Notes: generated by a model not told the origin, from the letters alone. Counted from the first letter of the stretch, positions 45,412 through 54,643 are shown. The stretch is 64,000 nucleotides of DNA from Mameliella sp. CS4 (GCF_019392335.1 NZ_JAHXRQ010000012.1:62001-126000), one strand, 5' to 3'. Numbers and translations are program-made.

Positions 45412-46797
45412 CTATTGCATCGCGGGCCAGCCGATGCTGGTCCGCAGGTCTGCGCATTTGTCGGTGCAATCCGCGGTGCACCGGCGCGCGCGGCCGTCAT
45501 GGGTGAAATAATCGCATTTTCCCAAGGTGCCGTCCGGCTCGCAGAAAACGACCATTGCGCTGCCGTCGTCGCCTTGCAGGCGGTATTTGGCGATGGCGCT
45601 GGCGGAATGATAACCGCAGTCCGAACCGCTCTGCCTCTGGCCGTGGATATTGTGGATCTGGTCGAGGTGGTGCCCGCCGTCCTGCGTGAAATAGGCGGAG
45701 ACTCCGCTTTCCTTGCCATCCGCGTAGCGGACCTGTGACTTGATCGGACCGGCGGCCTGACCGCCGTCCGGACTGGCGAAATAGCTGCAGGAGAGATAGT
45801 TCCGGTCATCTCCGGGCGGGATGCGGTGGGTCAGAGCCTGTCCTGTCAGGTCGGGATTGCGGGCGGGGCAATTGGCGCCGTCCGGCTGGGGGGCGCCTGG
45901 GCCCGCCGTCGCGGACAACCGACGGTCCAGAGCGGCGATCTGGTCATCCAGAAAATCGATCCTGTCCCCGATCCGTTGCCGCATCTGCGCCGAGCTTTGC
46001 TGTACCGCGTGCACCAGCGCCGCGATCTCGTCCCGGAACGCGGGGCTGGCGATGTCATTGGTGGTGCCGATCTCGAAGAGGGTCAGCGTGATTTCGACCG
46101 TCAGATCGTCTTTCGTCAGGATGCGGGGCGGACCGCCGGGCGTCAGCGATGGCAGGATGAACCGATCCGGGTTCTTGAGCATCTCGCTGTAACGGCTGCG
46201 CTCTGCCGTCAGCTTGTCCTTTTCGACCGCCAGCAGCTTATCGCGCGCCGCCTTGTTGTCGGCCAGCTTGTCCTTTTGCGCCTTGATCCGCTCATCCAGC
46301 CGCAGGGAGTTCCGATTCAGGTCGGCCAGTTCGGCGACCAGTTCTTTTTCGCGCTGAACACGAGCCTCGTATTGGCGGAACAGCTGGTGAATATCGGCAC
46401 AGGGCGGGTCGCAATCGTCGACCGTGCCGTTTCGCAGCTTTTCCAGCGCCGCCCGTTCCGCCAGCAGCGCCCGCATCTGGTCGTTCAGTTTGCGGGAGTT
46501 CTGGTTAAAGGCCCGCATCCGCTTGAGGGCCTCGATCTCTGCCGTCAGGTTGCGGATTGCTGTGTCATTGGCTTGCCAGGGCTGGATCCAGGCCTTCCAG
46601 ACGCGCCATTTGAAGGCGCGGATCGCGGTCAACTCACTGTCAACCTTGCCGGTCCGGGTAATGGTCTGCCCGACCTGCTGGCGCAACTGTGCGATTCTGG
46701 CCTCGATCTCGGCGTCAGTGTCCGCACGGGCCGGGGTTGCGGCCAACAGCGTGACCAGGGGAAGGGCCAACAGGGGCATCAGGTTGTGCCGTTTCAT
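45412..46797 (-). CDS. Secreted coiled-coil protein of unknown function
   Basis: 461 residues. A signal peptide is clear (LMPLLALPLVTLLAATPARA). Residues 30-200 are strongly charged and helical, probably coiled coil (AEIEALKRMRAFNQNSRKL, ARVQREKELVAELADLN, DKLADNKAARDKLLAVEKDKL). The C-terminal ~170 residues are Cys-rich (CPARN, LSCSYFAS, CGYHSAS, FCEPDG, CTADCTDKCADL), suggesting a disulphide-stabilised exported domain with repeated short motifs. I do not recognise the family. It ends two bases beyond the convergent flavoprotein stop. Confidence 0.7.
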   Translation of the reverse strand: MKRHNLMPLLALPLVTLLAATPARADTDAEIEARIAQLRQQVGQTITRTGKVDSELTAIRAFKWRVWKAWIQPWQANDTAIRNLTAEIEALKRMRAFNQNSRKLNDQMRALLAERAALEKLRNGTVDDCDPPCADIHQLFRQYEARVQREKELVAELADLNRNSLRLDERIKAQKDKLADNKAARDKLLAVEKDKLTAERSRYSEMLKNPDRFILPSLTPGGPPRILTKDDLTVEITLTLFEIGTTNDIASPAFRDEIAALVHAVQQSSAQMRQRIGDRIDFLDDQIAALDRRLSATAGPGAPQPDGANCPARNPDLTGQALTHRIPPGDDRNYLSCSYFASPDGGQAAGPIKSQVRYADGKESGVSAYFTQDGGHHLDQIHNIHGQRQSGSDCGYHSASAIAKYRLQGDDGSAMVVFCEPDGTLGKCDYFTHDGRARRCTADCTDKCADLRTSIGWPAMQ

Positions 46798-46810
46798 CCG
46801 TGATGCTCCC

Positions 46811-47467
46811 TCATTGGTTCGATCTGGTGAAAGTGCAGGGTGTCACCGGCTCGACAAAGCGCAGGACCAAACCCCCGGTGTCCGGTTGGCGGGCAACCAG
46901 AAGGGCCACGGGGTAGTCGTCGAGCATGTCCGCGACCTGGCCCGAGGCATCGGTCCGCGTGATCCGGGCCGCGTATTGCCGAGCGAAGGACAGGTAGGCG
47001 TCGGGCTGGCCCGGCAGGGTCTTGCCTGCGCGGGTGCGGTCTGCCCGGGCGGTCACGCGTGTGGTGAGGGTGCTGCCATCGACCGGGTCGGTCCACAAGC
47101 TTTGCCCGTCAAAGCCATCGTCGCTTATCGTGAACGTGATGGAAAACCGACTGCAGCCCGATCCGAGGCCGGTCCAACTGCCTGCGAGCGCTGCGTCGGG
47201 GAAGGCGCTGACGGCGCGTGCGGCGGGAAGGGGCGAGGGCACTTCCATCGCCTCGGCACCCGGCACGGGGGCGCCGCGCAACAGATCCGTCGGGTCTGCC
47301 GGGCGGTTGGTCTCTGGCGCGGGTGAGGCGGGGCCGTCCTTGAGAAGGTTGTTGATATCCAGCCCCTGCGCAAGGCGCAGCGACCCTGGGGCATCCGGCT
47401 CTGCCCAGCCGACTGTCGCGGCAAGGGCAAGCCATGCTGCCAAGTACTGCGGGCGAAGCTGTTTCAT
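46811..47467 (-). CDS. Secreted protein of unknown function
   Basis: 218 residues with a signal peptide (PQYLAAWLALAATVGWAEP). The mature part has a low-complexity Pro/Ala region, then a beta-rich domain (GSWTGLGSGCSRFSITFTIS, STLTTRVTARADRT, LRFVEPVTPCTFTRS) with one Cys pair. Start after GGGAGG at MKQLRP. It lies 13 bases upstream of the coiled-coil gene on the same strand, so the two exported proteins are probably co-expressed. Function unknown. Confidence 0.65.
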   Translation of the reverse strand: MKQLRPQYLAAWLALAATVGWAEPDAPGSLRLAQGLDINNLLKDGPASPAPETNRPADPTDLLRGAPVPGAEAMEVPSPLPAARAVSAFPDAALAGSWTGLGSGCSRFSITFTISDDGFDGQSLWTDPVDGSTLTTRVTARADRTRAGKTLPGQPDAYLSFARQYAARITRTDASGQVADMLDDYPVALLVARQPDTGGLVLRFVEPVTPCTFTRSNQ

Positions 47468-47585
47468 CGCGGCGGTCCTCCCGGCCCGGCGCGGGCGGGA
47501 CGCCCCGCGCACGCTGGCCATGAGGACAGGGTATCAGGCAGGACAGGGCGGGCCTTGAGCCAAATCAAGCCCGGCCCTGAGGCGG

Positions 47586-48908
47586 TCAGGCCGTTCCTGA
47601 GACCAGCGGACGCACCTTGAGCTTGGTGATACGGTTGTTTTCCCGCGCCATGACCTCGAAGCGGAAACCGTGAAAGCTGAAGACCTGGCCCACCGTGGGG
47701 ATCATCTGTGCCTCGTGGATCACAAGGCCCGCGACGGTATTGGCCTCGTCGTCGGGCAGCGACCAGTCGGTGGCGCGGTTGAAATCGCGGATCGTCATGG
47801 CCCCGTCGATCCAGTAGTGCCCGTCCTCGGCCCGGCGGATCGGGTGTTCGGCATCGGGATCGAATTCATCGGTGATCTCGCCCACGATTTCCTCGAGAAT
47901 ATCCTCGAGCGTGATCAGCCCCTGAAGGCTGCCGTATTCATCCACCACCAGCGCGAAATGCGTCCGGCGGCGCAGGAACTGGCGCATCTGGTCGTCGAGC
48001 GAGGTGGTGTCGGGCACGAAATAGGGCTTCATCGCGATGTCGGTGATGTTGAAATCGGAGATGGCCCCAGCCATCGTCTGGTCCTCGTCCACAAGCTTGT
48101 ACATGGCGCGCAGCAGGTCCTTGGCGTGGATGACCCCGATGATGTTTTCGGGGTCGTCGCGGAAGACAGGCAGGCGCGTGTGACTGCTTTCAAGGCATTG
48201 CTCCAGGATTTCCTGCGGCCGTGCGTTGGCGTCGATCATCTCGATCTTGGAGCGGTGGAGCATGATTTCCTCGACCGTGCGCTCGCTGAGGTCGAGCGCG
48301 CCGAGGATGCGGTCACGGTCTTCCTTTTCGACCACGCCTTCGGAATGGCCCAGTTGCAGCGCACCGGCGATTTCCTCGCGCACCGCCAGGATCTGGCTGT
48401 CGGGATCGGTGCGTACGCCGACGATGCGCAGCAGGGCTCGGACAAGCACGCGCACGGCGGAGACAACCGGCGCAAAGAGCCGCACGACCAGCGCGATGGG
48501 GGCAGAGACGCGCGCGGCGGCGGTTTCGGGGTTGGTGATGGCATAGGTCTTGGGCAGGACCTCGGCAAAGATCAGGACCAGCAGCGTCATGACCAGCGTG
48601 GCGTAGACGACGCCGCCCTCACCGAAGGCCTGCGTGAAGATGCTGGTGGCCAGCGCCGTGGCCAGGATGTTGACCAGGTTGTTGCCCAGGAGGACCGAGC
48701 CGATCAGCCGTTCGTTGTCTTCGGTGATGCCGAGCGCGCGCAGGGCGCCGGAATTGCCTTTGTCGGCGGCTGCGCGCAGCTTGCCGCGCGAGGCGGCGGT
48801 GAGGGCGGTTTCGGAGCCGGAGAAGAAGGCCGACAGCATGATGAGGGCCAGAATCGCGGCAGATGAGATCCAGAAAGCAGCGTCGAATGCGCCGGTCGAT
48901 GCGTCCAT
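47586..48908 (-). CDS. CNNM/CorC-type membrane protein with CBS domains
   Basis: 440 residues. An N-terminal CNNM (DUF21) membrane domain (about 10-180; SAFFSGSETALTAASR, LIGSVLLGNNLVNI, FAEVLPKTYA), a CBS pair (about 215-340; VEEIMLHRSKIEMI, HTRLPVFRDDPENIIGVIHAKDLL, FALVVDEYGSLQGLITLEDILEEIVGEI) and a C-terminal CorC_HlyC domain are in the usual order. The family is linked to Mg efflux; haemolysin naming is historical. Confidence 0.93.
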   Translation of the reverse strand: MDASTGAFDAAFWISSAAILALIMLSAFFSGSETALTAASRGKLRAAADKGNSGALRALGITEDNERLIGSVLLGNNLVNILATALATSIFTQAFGEGGVVYATLVMTLLVLIFAEVLPKTYAITNPETAAARVSAPIALVVRLFAPVVSAVRVLVRALLRIVGVRTDPDSQILAVREEIAGALQLGHSEGVVEKEDRDRILGALDLSERTVEEIMLHRSKIEMIDANARPQEILEQCLESSHTRLPVFRDDPENIIGVIHAKDLLRAMYKLVDEDQTMAGAISDFNITDIAMKPYFVPDTTSLDDQMRQFLRRRTHFALVVDEYGSLQGLITLEDILEEIVGEITDEFDPDAEHPIRRAEDGHYWIDGAMTIRDFNRATDWSLPDDEANTVAGLVIHEAQMIPTVGQVFSFHGFRFEVMARENNRITKLKVRPLVSGTA

Positions 48909-49260
48909 GTAAGCGGTCCCTTGGGTTTGATCCGGTTATGGGGGCGCGGATGGAAGGGATCAAGGGGGCGGCGGGATGGGACTGTTTGCGGCATGCGCCG
49001 CAAAGACGCCCGCCCGCCGGCCCTTTGCAACAGGCTGCGCCTGTTTTTCGCTTCGGGAGTCACCAGCGAACAGGCCTCGCCTGATCCCCTGACCCCTCCC
49101 TCGCTTTTTGAGGGCCTGAGCCAGGGCGCGGTGGGATGCAAGGACAAGCCGCCTGTCGGCGGGCCTGCGGCCCCTTGCATTCCACCGCGCCCCGGCTCTG
49201 ATCGGCCTCAAGCGACGGAGGGCTCCGGGGAACAGGCTGGGGGTCGGTTTGGGCGTTGCG
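48909..49260. other. Intergenic region with a long imperfect palindrome
   Basis: 352 bases between the CNNM gene and XerD, both on the minus strand. Most of it is an imperfect inverted repeat, listed separately. A small hairpin AACAGGC/GCCTGTT followed by TTT lies near 49028-49047 on the plus strand. No gene seen. Confidence 0.6.
49079..49236. repeat. Long imperfect inverted repeat (about 60-base arms)
   Basis: The inner arms 49118-49143 and 49173-49198 match at 24 of 26 positions when one is reverse-complemented. The outer parts (49079-49117 and 49199-49236) still match with small gaps, for example CCCTCCCTCGCT against the complement of AGCGACGGAGGG. The 29-base loop holds a smaller GC-rich hairpin. 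It could form a large RNA hairpin or cruciform, and may be a MITE-like or REP-like element, or a degraded insertion. Confidence 0.75.
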
Positions 49261-50190
49261 TCAGTCGTCGCGGGCGAGCGGGTGATGATCCAGAACCAGG
49301 TCGCGCAGGCGCTCTTCGAGCACATGGGTGTAGATCTCTGTCGTGGCCACGTCGGCGTGGCCCAGCAGGGTCTGGATGGCGCGAAGGTCGGCACCATTGG
49401 CCAAAAGATGCGTGGCAAAGGCGTGGCGCAGGGTGTGTGGCGTCACCTTTTCCGGCGAGACACCGGCCTCGACCGCGAAATCCTTGATCAGCATGTAGAA
49501 GGCGTGCCGCGTCAGGTGCCCCGCCTTGCCACGGGACGGAAAGAGGAAGGTGGAGGCGGGCTTGCCCTGGGCCCTTGCGCGGTCCTCCTGTGCTTCGCGC
49601 GCGGCCAGCCAGTCGGCCAGCGCCGTCCTTGCGGGAGGAGAGAGCGGGACCATGCGTTCCTTGCCGCCTTTGCCGCGGATGAGCAGCATGCGCGGATCGC
49701 CCCGGGCCGCGGCCAGCGGCAAGGAGACCAGTTCGCTGACCCGCATGCCCGTGGCGTAGAGCACCTGCATCAGGCAGGCGTTGCGGCTGCGGTCCGCGGG
49801 ACTGCGCCCGTGGGCCTGCGCCGCCTCAAGCAGTCGGTCGACCTCTTCGACCGACAGCGTCTTGGGCAGGCGCTTGTCTCGGCCGGGGCCGGCGATCTGC
49901 AGCGCCGGGTTGTCCTGGCGCAGGCCTTCTTCGAAGGCGAACCGGTAAAGTTGCTTCACGGCGGACAGACGGCGGGCGCGGGTGGCCCGGGAGAGGCCCT
50001 GAGTGTCGCAATGCACGAGGTAGGCCGTGATGTCATCCTCGGACGCGCTGGCGAAGTCCTGTCCCGTATCGGTCAGCCAGTCCTGCACATGGGCCAGGTC
50101 GCGGTCATAGGCGGCCAGGGTATTGGCCGCGGCACCACGTTCGGCGGCCATCGCCTCGAGGAACAGCGGCACCCAGCGCGCGGGTGTCAT
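49261..50190 (-). CDS. xerD: Tyrosine recombinase XerD
   Basis: 309 residues. An N-terminal SAM-like core-binding domain (FLEAMAAERGAAANTLAAYDRDL) precedes the catalytic domain with Arg in YATGMRVSEL, Lys in GKGGKER, HTLRHAFATHLL, LGHADVATTEIY and the nucleophilic Tyr in EIYTHV. With XerC it resolves chromosome dimers at dif. Length and lack of mobile-element surroundings favour the housekeeping XerD over a phage integrase. It overlaps the exported-protein gene upstream by four bases. Confidence 0.9.
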   Translation of the reverse strand: MTPARWVPLFLEAMAAERGAAANTLAAYDRDLAHVQDWLTDTGQDFASASEDDITAYLVHCDTQGLSRATRARRLSAVKQLYRFAFEEGLRQDNPALQIAGPGRDKRLPKTLSVEEVDRLLEAAQAHGRSPADRSRNACLMQVLYATGMRVSELVSLPLAAARGDPRMLLIRGKGGKERMVPLSPPARTALADWLAAREAQEDRARAQGKPASTFLFPSRGKAGHLTRHAFYMLIKDFAVEAGVSPEKVTPHTLRHAFATHLLANGADLRAIQTLLGHADVATTEIYTHVLEERLRDLVLDHHPLARDD

Positions 50191-51659
50191 CGGCGCGCCC
50201 TTTCCGCGTCGAGGATCATCAGTTCCAGCGCCGAGCGCCGGGCGAGATCCTCCAGTCCCAGGCTGCGGAAGCTGGCAATGGCATCGGTCAGATCCTGCCC
50301 GTTGCCATCGGCCCCGGAGGAAAAAAGCACCATCGCGCGCAGGATGACCTCGCCCAGGCGGCCCTCGGCCAGCTGGGTCCGGAGCGCGCGGGGCATGGCC
50401 GCGCCTGAGAAGCCGGCGGCCACGGCCTGCGCATGGGGCAGGTCGGCCATCTCTGCCGGGGCTAGGCCCCGGGCAATGGCGGTCAGGAAACGGGTTTCGC
50501 GGCTGCTGTCGGTCAGGGTCAGCGCCAGCGCCTCGTAGGCCGGGGACAGAAAGCCCGCGCGCCGGGCGATGCCGGCGGCGCGCCCGTCGAGCGCAATCTG
50601 CGACAGGCGTTCGCCGTAGAGGTCCGCAAAGGGAACAAGAAGGCGGCCCGAGGCCATTTGCGGCCAGACCCGTTCCAGATCCTGCGCGATCGCGCCCGGC
50701 GTGCCGCGGTTCAGCGCGCGTTCGAAATCCTGCAGTGCATCGACCCGGTCCCAGACCCCGCCCGAGGCCGCGGGCTCGCGCAAGGTGTAGATGCCCAGAA
50801 GCCGGTTGGCCGGCAGGCTGCCGGCCCGCGCCAGCCGTTCGGCCGCCTGGATCTGGGCACGCCAGCCATTGTCGCCGCCAAGGTCGAGGACGGCGAAGGG
50901 CAGGGGCAGCGGCGCGGTGGGCAGCGGTTCTCCCAGCGCCTCGAACAGGCGGAATTCCAGCGGTGTCGGGCGTACGGGTGGCAAGAGCGGTGCGTCGCTG
51001 GCCAGTTCGGGGTCGAGGAAGCGGGTCAGCAGCTCGGCCCGGCGTCCGCGGATGTCGCCCAGGGTCTGGGCGCTTTGCAGGACCAGCGCGGCGCGGCGCC
51101 AGTCGCCATCGCGCGCGGTGCAGAAGATCCGCAGGGACAGGTCGTCACTGAGGCGGGGCTGCGCCGAGAGCGCCCTGCAGACCGGAGCGGACTCGCCCAG
51201 CAGCAAGGCCAGGTCGGACCAGATCGCGAAGAGATGCGGGTCCTGCACCCCGGTGATGTCGAGCAGCGCCAGCGCCTCTTCGACAAGGCCCTGGTCCTCT
51301 AGCCAGGTGAGGCGCGCGGTCAGGTGGGCCAGGTCGCGATCATCCGCCGGCGGATCCGCTTCGGCGAGCATCATCACCCGCATGTGGGCGCGGAGCGCAG
51401 GCACCGGCAGGTCGAGGGCCTGGATCAACCCTTGGAGTGTTGCGGGATCGGACCCGCGCCACAGATCCGTGGTCAGACCGGTCAGGCGCGGTGACAGCAG
51501 CCCGGCGGCTCCGGGGTTGGGGGCGGACAGCGGGGCCTCGTCGACCCGGGGCGGATTGGCGTTCTGCGCGACCGGGGCATCCTGGGCCGAGGCCGCCCCG
51601 GCCAGAAAAAGCGCGGCGCACAGCGCCAGCGGCAGGTGGCGGACCGGCTCAGCCGTCAT
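50187..51659 (-). CDS. Large exported helical protein of unknown function
   Basis: 490 residues with a signal peptide (VRHLPLALCAALFLAGAASAQ). The mature protein is Ala/Leu/Arg-rich and helical, with repeating pairs (LTARLTWLEDQGLVEEALALLDITG, LSLRIFCTARDGDWRRAALVLQSAQTLG, YEALALTLTDSSRETRFLTAIARGL) that suggest TPR- or solenoid-like repeats. I start it at MTAEPVR; the open frame extends 28 codons further, but those codons overlap a separate small gene. Coupled to XerD downstream by a four-base overlap. No known function. Confidence 0.75.
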   Translation of the reverse strand: MTAEPVRHLPLALCAALFLAGAASAQDAPVAQNANPPRVDEAPLSAPNPGAAGLLSPRLTGLTTDLWRGSDPATLQGLIQALDLPVPALRAHMRVMMLAEADPPADDRDLAHLTARLTWLEDQGLVEEALALLDITGVQDPHLFAIWSDLALLLGESAPVCRALSAQPRLSDDLSLRIFCTARDGDWRRAALVLQSAQTLGDIRGRRAELLTRFLDPELASDAPLLPPVRPTPLEFRLFEALGEPLPTAPLPLPFAVLDLGGDNGWRAQIQAAERLARAGSLPANRLLGIYTLREPAASGGVWDRVDALQDFERALNRGTPGAIAQDLERVWPQMASGRLLVPFADLYGERLSQIALDGRAAGIARRAGFLSPAYEALALTLTDSSRETRFLTAIARGLAPAEMADLPHAQAVAAGFSGAAMPRALRTQLAEGRLGEVILRAMVLFSSGADGNGQDLTDAIASFRSLGLEDLARRSALELMILDAERARR

Positions 51660-51798
51660 CGAGTTGCACCGGCAACCGCCGCTCGGACTGGGGCGGGCTG
51701 AAATCCGCACCGAAGAAGGGTCCGACATAGGCATAGGCGACAAGCGCCAGTGCCCCCAGGACCAGAAGATAGAATAGCCATTTGATCAACCGCCCCAT
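51649..51798 (-). CDS. Small single-pass membrane protein (49 residues)
   Basis: A 49-codon gene found by reading the minus strand from the ATG at 51796-51798. It begins MGRLIKWLFYLLVLGALAL, one membrane helix (about 5-25), followed by a short periplasmic tail containing FFGADFSPPQSERRLPVQL. Its stop overlaps the start of the next gene by 11 bases, indicating coupling. Small proteins like this occur beside the same neighbour in related genera, as I recall. Function unknown. Confidence 0.75.
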   Translation of the reverse strand: MGRLIKWLFYLLVLGALALVAYAYVGPFFGADFSPPQSERRLPVQLDDG

Positions 51799-51893
51799 TG
51801 GGTCGCGCCCCCTGCCTCGTTTTTTTCAACTTATACCTAGCCTTTTTGTCGCGATCACGTCATTCACGCAACAGGTTAAGCGATGGGCGAGGG

Positions 51894-52466
51894 ATGGCCG
51901 AAGGCACGGTTCACAAGGGATTGATCCTGCACAAGACAATTGTCTTCGTGGGCATGATGGGGGCAGGCAAGACGGCGGTGGGCCGGACGCTGGCGGCACA
52001 GCTTGGCGTCATGTTCCGCGATTCGGATCACGAGATCGAAGAAGCCGCCAACATGACCATCGCCGAGATATTCGCGCGCGATGGTGAGCCCTTCTTTCGC
52101 CGCAAGGAAAGCCAGGTGATCGAACGCCTGCTGGAAGGCAGGCCCGGTGTCTTGTCGACCGGGGGCGGGGCCTTCTTGTCGGCTGACAACCGCCAGATGA
52201 TCTCGCGCATGGGGGTCTCTGTCTGGCTGGACGCGGACCTGGAATTGCTGTGGGAGAGGGTGCGCCACAAGGACTCCCGCCCGCTGCTGCGCACGCCCGA
52301 TCCCAAGGACACGCTGCGGCAATTGTACGAGGCAAGGGTGCCGGTCTACGCACAGGCGGATGTGGCGGTGCCCTCGGCGCCCGGCTTGTCGCTGGACCAG
52401 ATGGCGCGACGGGTGTCCGCCGCGCTGCAGGAGAGCCGGCCGGACGTGCTGGAGAAGGTGGAATGA
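51894..52466 (+). CDS. aroK: Shikimate kinase AroK
   Basis: 190 residues. P-loop GMMGAGKT (20-27), the shikimate-binding DSDHEIE and FRRKES (about 65), GVLSTGGGAF, and the LID-type HKDSRPLLRT follow the family. It phosphorylates shikimate at O3. Start at MAEGTVHK; the frame remains open upstream into the promoter region. It overlaps aroB by four bases. Confidence 0.95.
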   Translation: MAEGTVHKGLILHKTIVFVGMMGAGKTAVGRTLAAQLGVMFRDSDHEIEEAANMTIAEIFARDGEPFFRRKESQVIERLLEGRPGVLSTGGGAFLSADNRQMISRMGVSVWLDADLELLWERVRHKDSRPLLRTPDPKDTLRQLYEARVPVYAQADVAVPSAPGLSLDQMARRVSAALQESRPDVLEKVE

Positions 52467-53575
52467 TCGAGACGGTGAAGGTCCCGCTGCCGGGACGCGA
52501 ATACGAGGTGCGCATCGGTGCCGGGCTGCTGGACCGTGCCGGAGCAGAGATCGCGCCGCTGTTGAAACGCCCTCGCGTGGCAATTGTCAGCGACGAGAAT
52601 GTCGCCGCGGCGCATCTTGCCACGCTGGAGGCCGCGCTGGCTGCGGAGGGGATCCAGAGCGTGGCCCTGACCCTGCCGCCGGGCGAAGCGACGAAAGGCT
52701 GGCCGCAGTTCACCCGCACCGTGGAGTGGCTGCTGGAACAAAAGGTCGAGCGGCGCGATATCGTGGTGGCCCTGGGCGGGGGCGTGATCGGCGACCTGGT
52801 GGGCTTTGCCGCTGCCGTGTTGCGCCGGGGGGTCCGCTTCGTGCAGATCCCGACCAGCCTCCTGGCACAGGTCGACAGTTCGGTGGGTGGCAAGACCGGG
52901 ATCAACGCACCGCAGGGCAAGAACCTGATCGGCGCCTTTCACCAACCCGCGCTGGTGCTGGCGGACATCGGCGTCCTTGAAACCCTGACGCCGCGCGATT
53001 TCCTCGCCGGATACGGCGAGGTGGTGAAATACGGGATGCTGGGGGATGCCGCGTTCTTTGACTGGCTGGAGACAAATGGCGCCAAGGTGGCCGGGGGCGA
53101 CCGCGCCGCGCGCGCCTACGCGGTGCAACGCTCGGTCGAGATGAAGGCCGAGATTGTCCTCAGGGACGAGACGGAACAGGGCGACAGGGCGCTTTTGAAC
53201 CTTGGCCATACCTTCTGTCACGCGCTGGAGGCGGCGACCGGCTATTCCAACCGCCTGCTTCATGGCGAGGGCGTGGCGATTGGCTGTGCCCTGGCCTTTG
53301 AGCTGTCGGCGCGGCTTGGCCTCTGTTCGCAGGAAGATCCCAGCCGGGTCCGCGCGCTGCTGAAGGACAGCGGAATGCGCTGTGACCTGGCCGATATTCC
53401 CGGTGACCTGCCGGATGCGGAGGCGCTGCTGGAGCTGATGGGGCAGGACAAGAAGGTGGTGGATGGCCAGCTGCGGTTTATCCTGGCACGCGGCATCGGC
53501 GAGGCCTTCGTGACCTCGGACGTGCCGCGCGATACGGTTCGCACCTTGTTGGCAGAGCAGCTGGCCGCCCGCTGA
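52463..53575 (+). CDS. aroB: 3-dehydroquinate synthase AroB
   Basis: 370 residues. The NAD and metal motifs are clear: PPGEATKGW, VALGGGVIGDLVGFAAA, RRGVRFVQIPTSLLAQVDSSVGGKTGIN, GYGEVVKYGML, and the zinc ligands in NLGHTFCHALE and LLHGEGVAIG. It closes the ring in the shikimate pathway. The start is the ATGA overlapping aroK; the open frame extends upstream inside aroK but is non-coding there. Confidence 0.97.
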   Translation: MIETVKVPLPGREYEVRIGAGLLDRAGAEIAPLLKRPRVAIVSDENVAAAHLATLEAALAAEGIQSVALTLPPGEATKGWPQFTRTVEWLLEQKVERRDIVVALGGGVIGDLVGFAAAVLRRGVRFVQIPTSLLAQVDSSVGGKTGINAPQGKNLIGAFHQPALVLADIGVLETLTPRDFLAGYGEVVKYGMLGDAAFFDWLETNGAKVAGGDRAARAYAVQRSVEMKAEIVLRDETEQGDRALLNLGHTFCHALEAATGYSNRLLHGEGVAIGCALAFELSARLGLCSQEDPSRVRALLKDSGMRCDLADIPGDLPDAEALLELMGQDKKVVDGQLRFILARGIGEAFVTSDVPRDTVRTLLAEQLAAR

Positions 53576-53581
53576 TCCTGA

Positions 53582-54643
53582 TCACTTCCGGCTGCGCAGC
53601 ACCATCAGTTCGCCCAGGTTTTCCGAGGTGACATAGCCCACCACATGCCCGCCCGGGTCCGTCGCCGCGACGGCGGGCGCTTGCTGCAGGGCGTCCATCG
53701 CCTTTGCCAGCGGCGCCGACAGGGGCAGGGCGGGAACCTCTTCCATCTCTTCGCCGACGGGATGGGTGTTGTGGCCTTCGGCCATCGCCCGGAACAGCGC
53801 CTGACGGGTCAGGAACCCGGCCAGCCGCCCATCGCCGTGCAGTACGGGAAATTCATGCTGGGTCGTGCGGATCAGGGTCTGGGCGGCCACATGCATCGGG
53901 TCCGAGGGCGAGAGGCTTTCAAAACTGGTGATGACCGCGTCGCGCAGGTGCAGGCCAGCGGCCATGTCGCGGCTTTCCACGTCCCGCGCCTCTGCCTGGG
54001 CAGCGACAAAGATGAAGAGCGCGATCAACAGCAGGATCAGGTTGCCGGAGGTGAGACCGAGGAAGCCGAAGAGAAAGGCCGCGACCTGTCCGGCGGTCGC
54101 GGCGATACGGGTGGCGCGCACCCGGTCCATGCCCATCGACAGCGCCGCGCGCAGCACCCGCCCGCCATCCATCGGGAAGGCGGGGATCAGGTTGAAGACT
54201 GCCAGGAAGAGGTTCACAGCCGCCAGCCGGCCCAGGAAATCCTGCGGGTTCGTCGGATCGGCCAGCGCTTCCATTTCCGTCGAGGCCCCGAAGGCGATCA
54301 GCACACCCCAGATAACCACGTTCACCGCCGGACCGGCCAGAGCCACGGCGATCTCATGCGCAGGGTTTTCCGGCATCTTTTCCATCCGGGCCATGCCGCC
54401 GATGGGCAAAAGGGTGATGTCCGGTGTCTTGATCCCGTAGCGCCGCGCCATCAGCGCATGGCCGTATTCATGGGCCACCACACAGCCGAACAGCGCCAGG
54501 ATGAACAGCGTGTTGTCCAGCGCGGCGGCCGGGCCGCTATCCGCCCAGGCGGCCGCGGCCACCCAGGCCAGAAGCAGGAAAAAGGTCGCGTGAACGCGCA
54601 GTTCGGACCCAAGCAGGTGCCCAAGGCGAAAGGTCCAAGTCAT
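53582..54643 (-). CDS. Site-2-protease-type M50 metalloprotease with CBS domains
   Basis: 353 residues. Zinc motif HEYGH (58-62) and the third ligand Asp159 in NLIPAFPMDGGR lie in membrane helices. A C-terminal pair of CBS domains (about 230-350; FPVLHGDGRLAGFLTRQALF, GHVVGYVTSENLGEL) follows. This is the Rv2625c/SpoIVFB-like S2P subgroup thought to be regulated by nucleotides. It is convergent with aroB, only six bases apart. Target unknown. Confidence 0.9.
   Translation of the reverse strand: MTWTFRLGHLLGSELRVHATFFLLLAWVAAAAWADSGPAAALDNTLFILALFGCVVAHEYGHALMARRYGIKTPDITLLPIGGMARMEKMPENPAHEIAVALAGPAVNVVIWGVLIAFGASTEMEALADPTNPQDFLGRLAAVNLFLAVFNLIPAFPMDGGRVLRAALSMGMDRVRATRIAATAGQVAAFLFGFLGLTSGNLILLLIALFIFVAAQAEARDVESRDMAAGLHLRDAVITSFESLSPSDPMHVAAQTLIRTTQHEFPVLHGDGRLAGFLTRQALFRAMAEGHNTHPVGEEMEEVPALPLSAPLAKAMDALQQAPAVAATDPGGHVVGYVTSENLGELMVLRSRK

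Noticed and set aside
51660..51743. 28-codon upstream extension of the exported protein at 50187-51659
   Set aside because: These codons overlap the 49-residue membrane-protein gene in another frame and would place a poor sequence ahead of a clear signal peptide.
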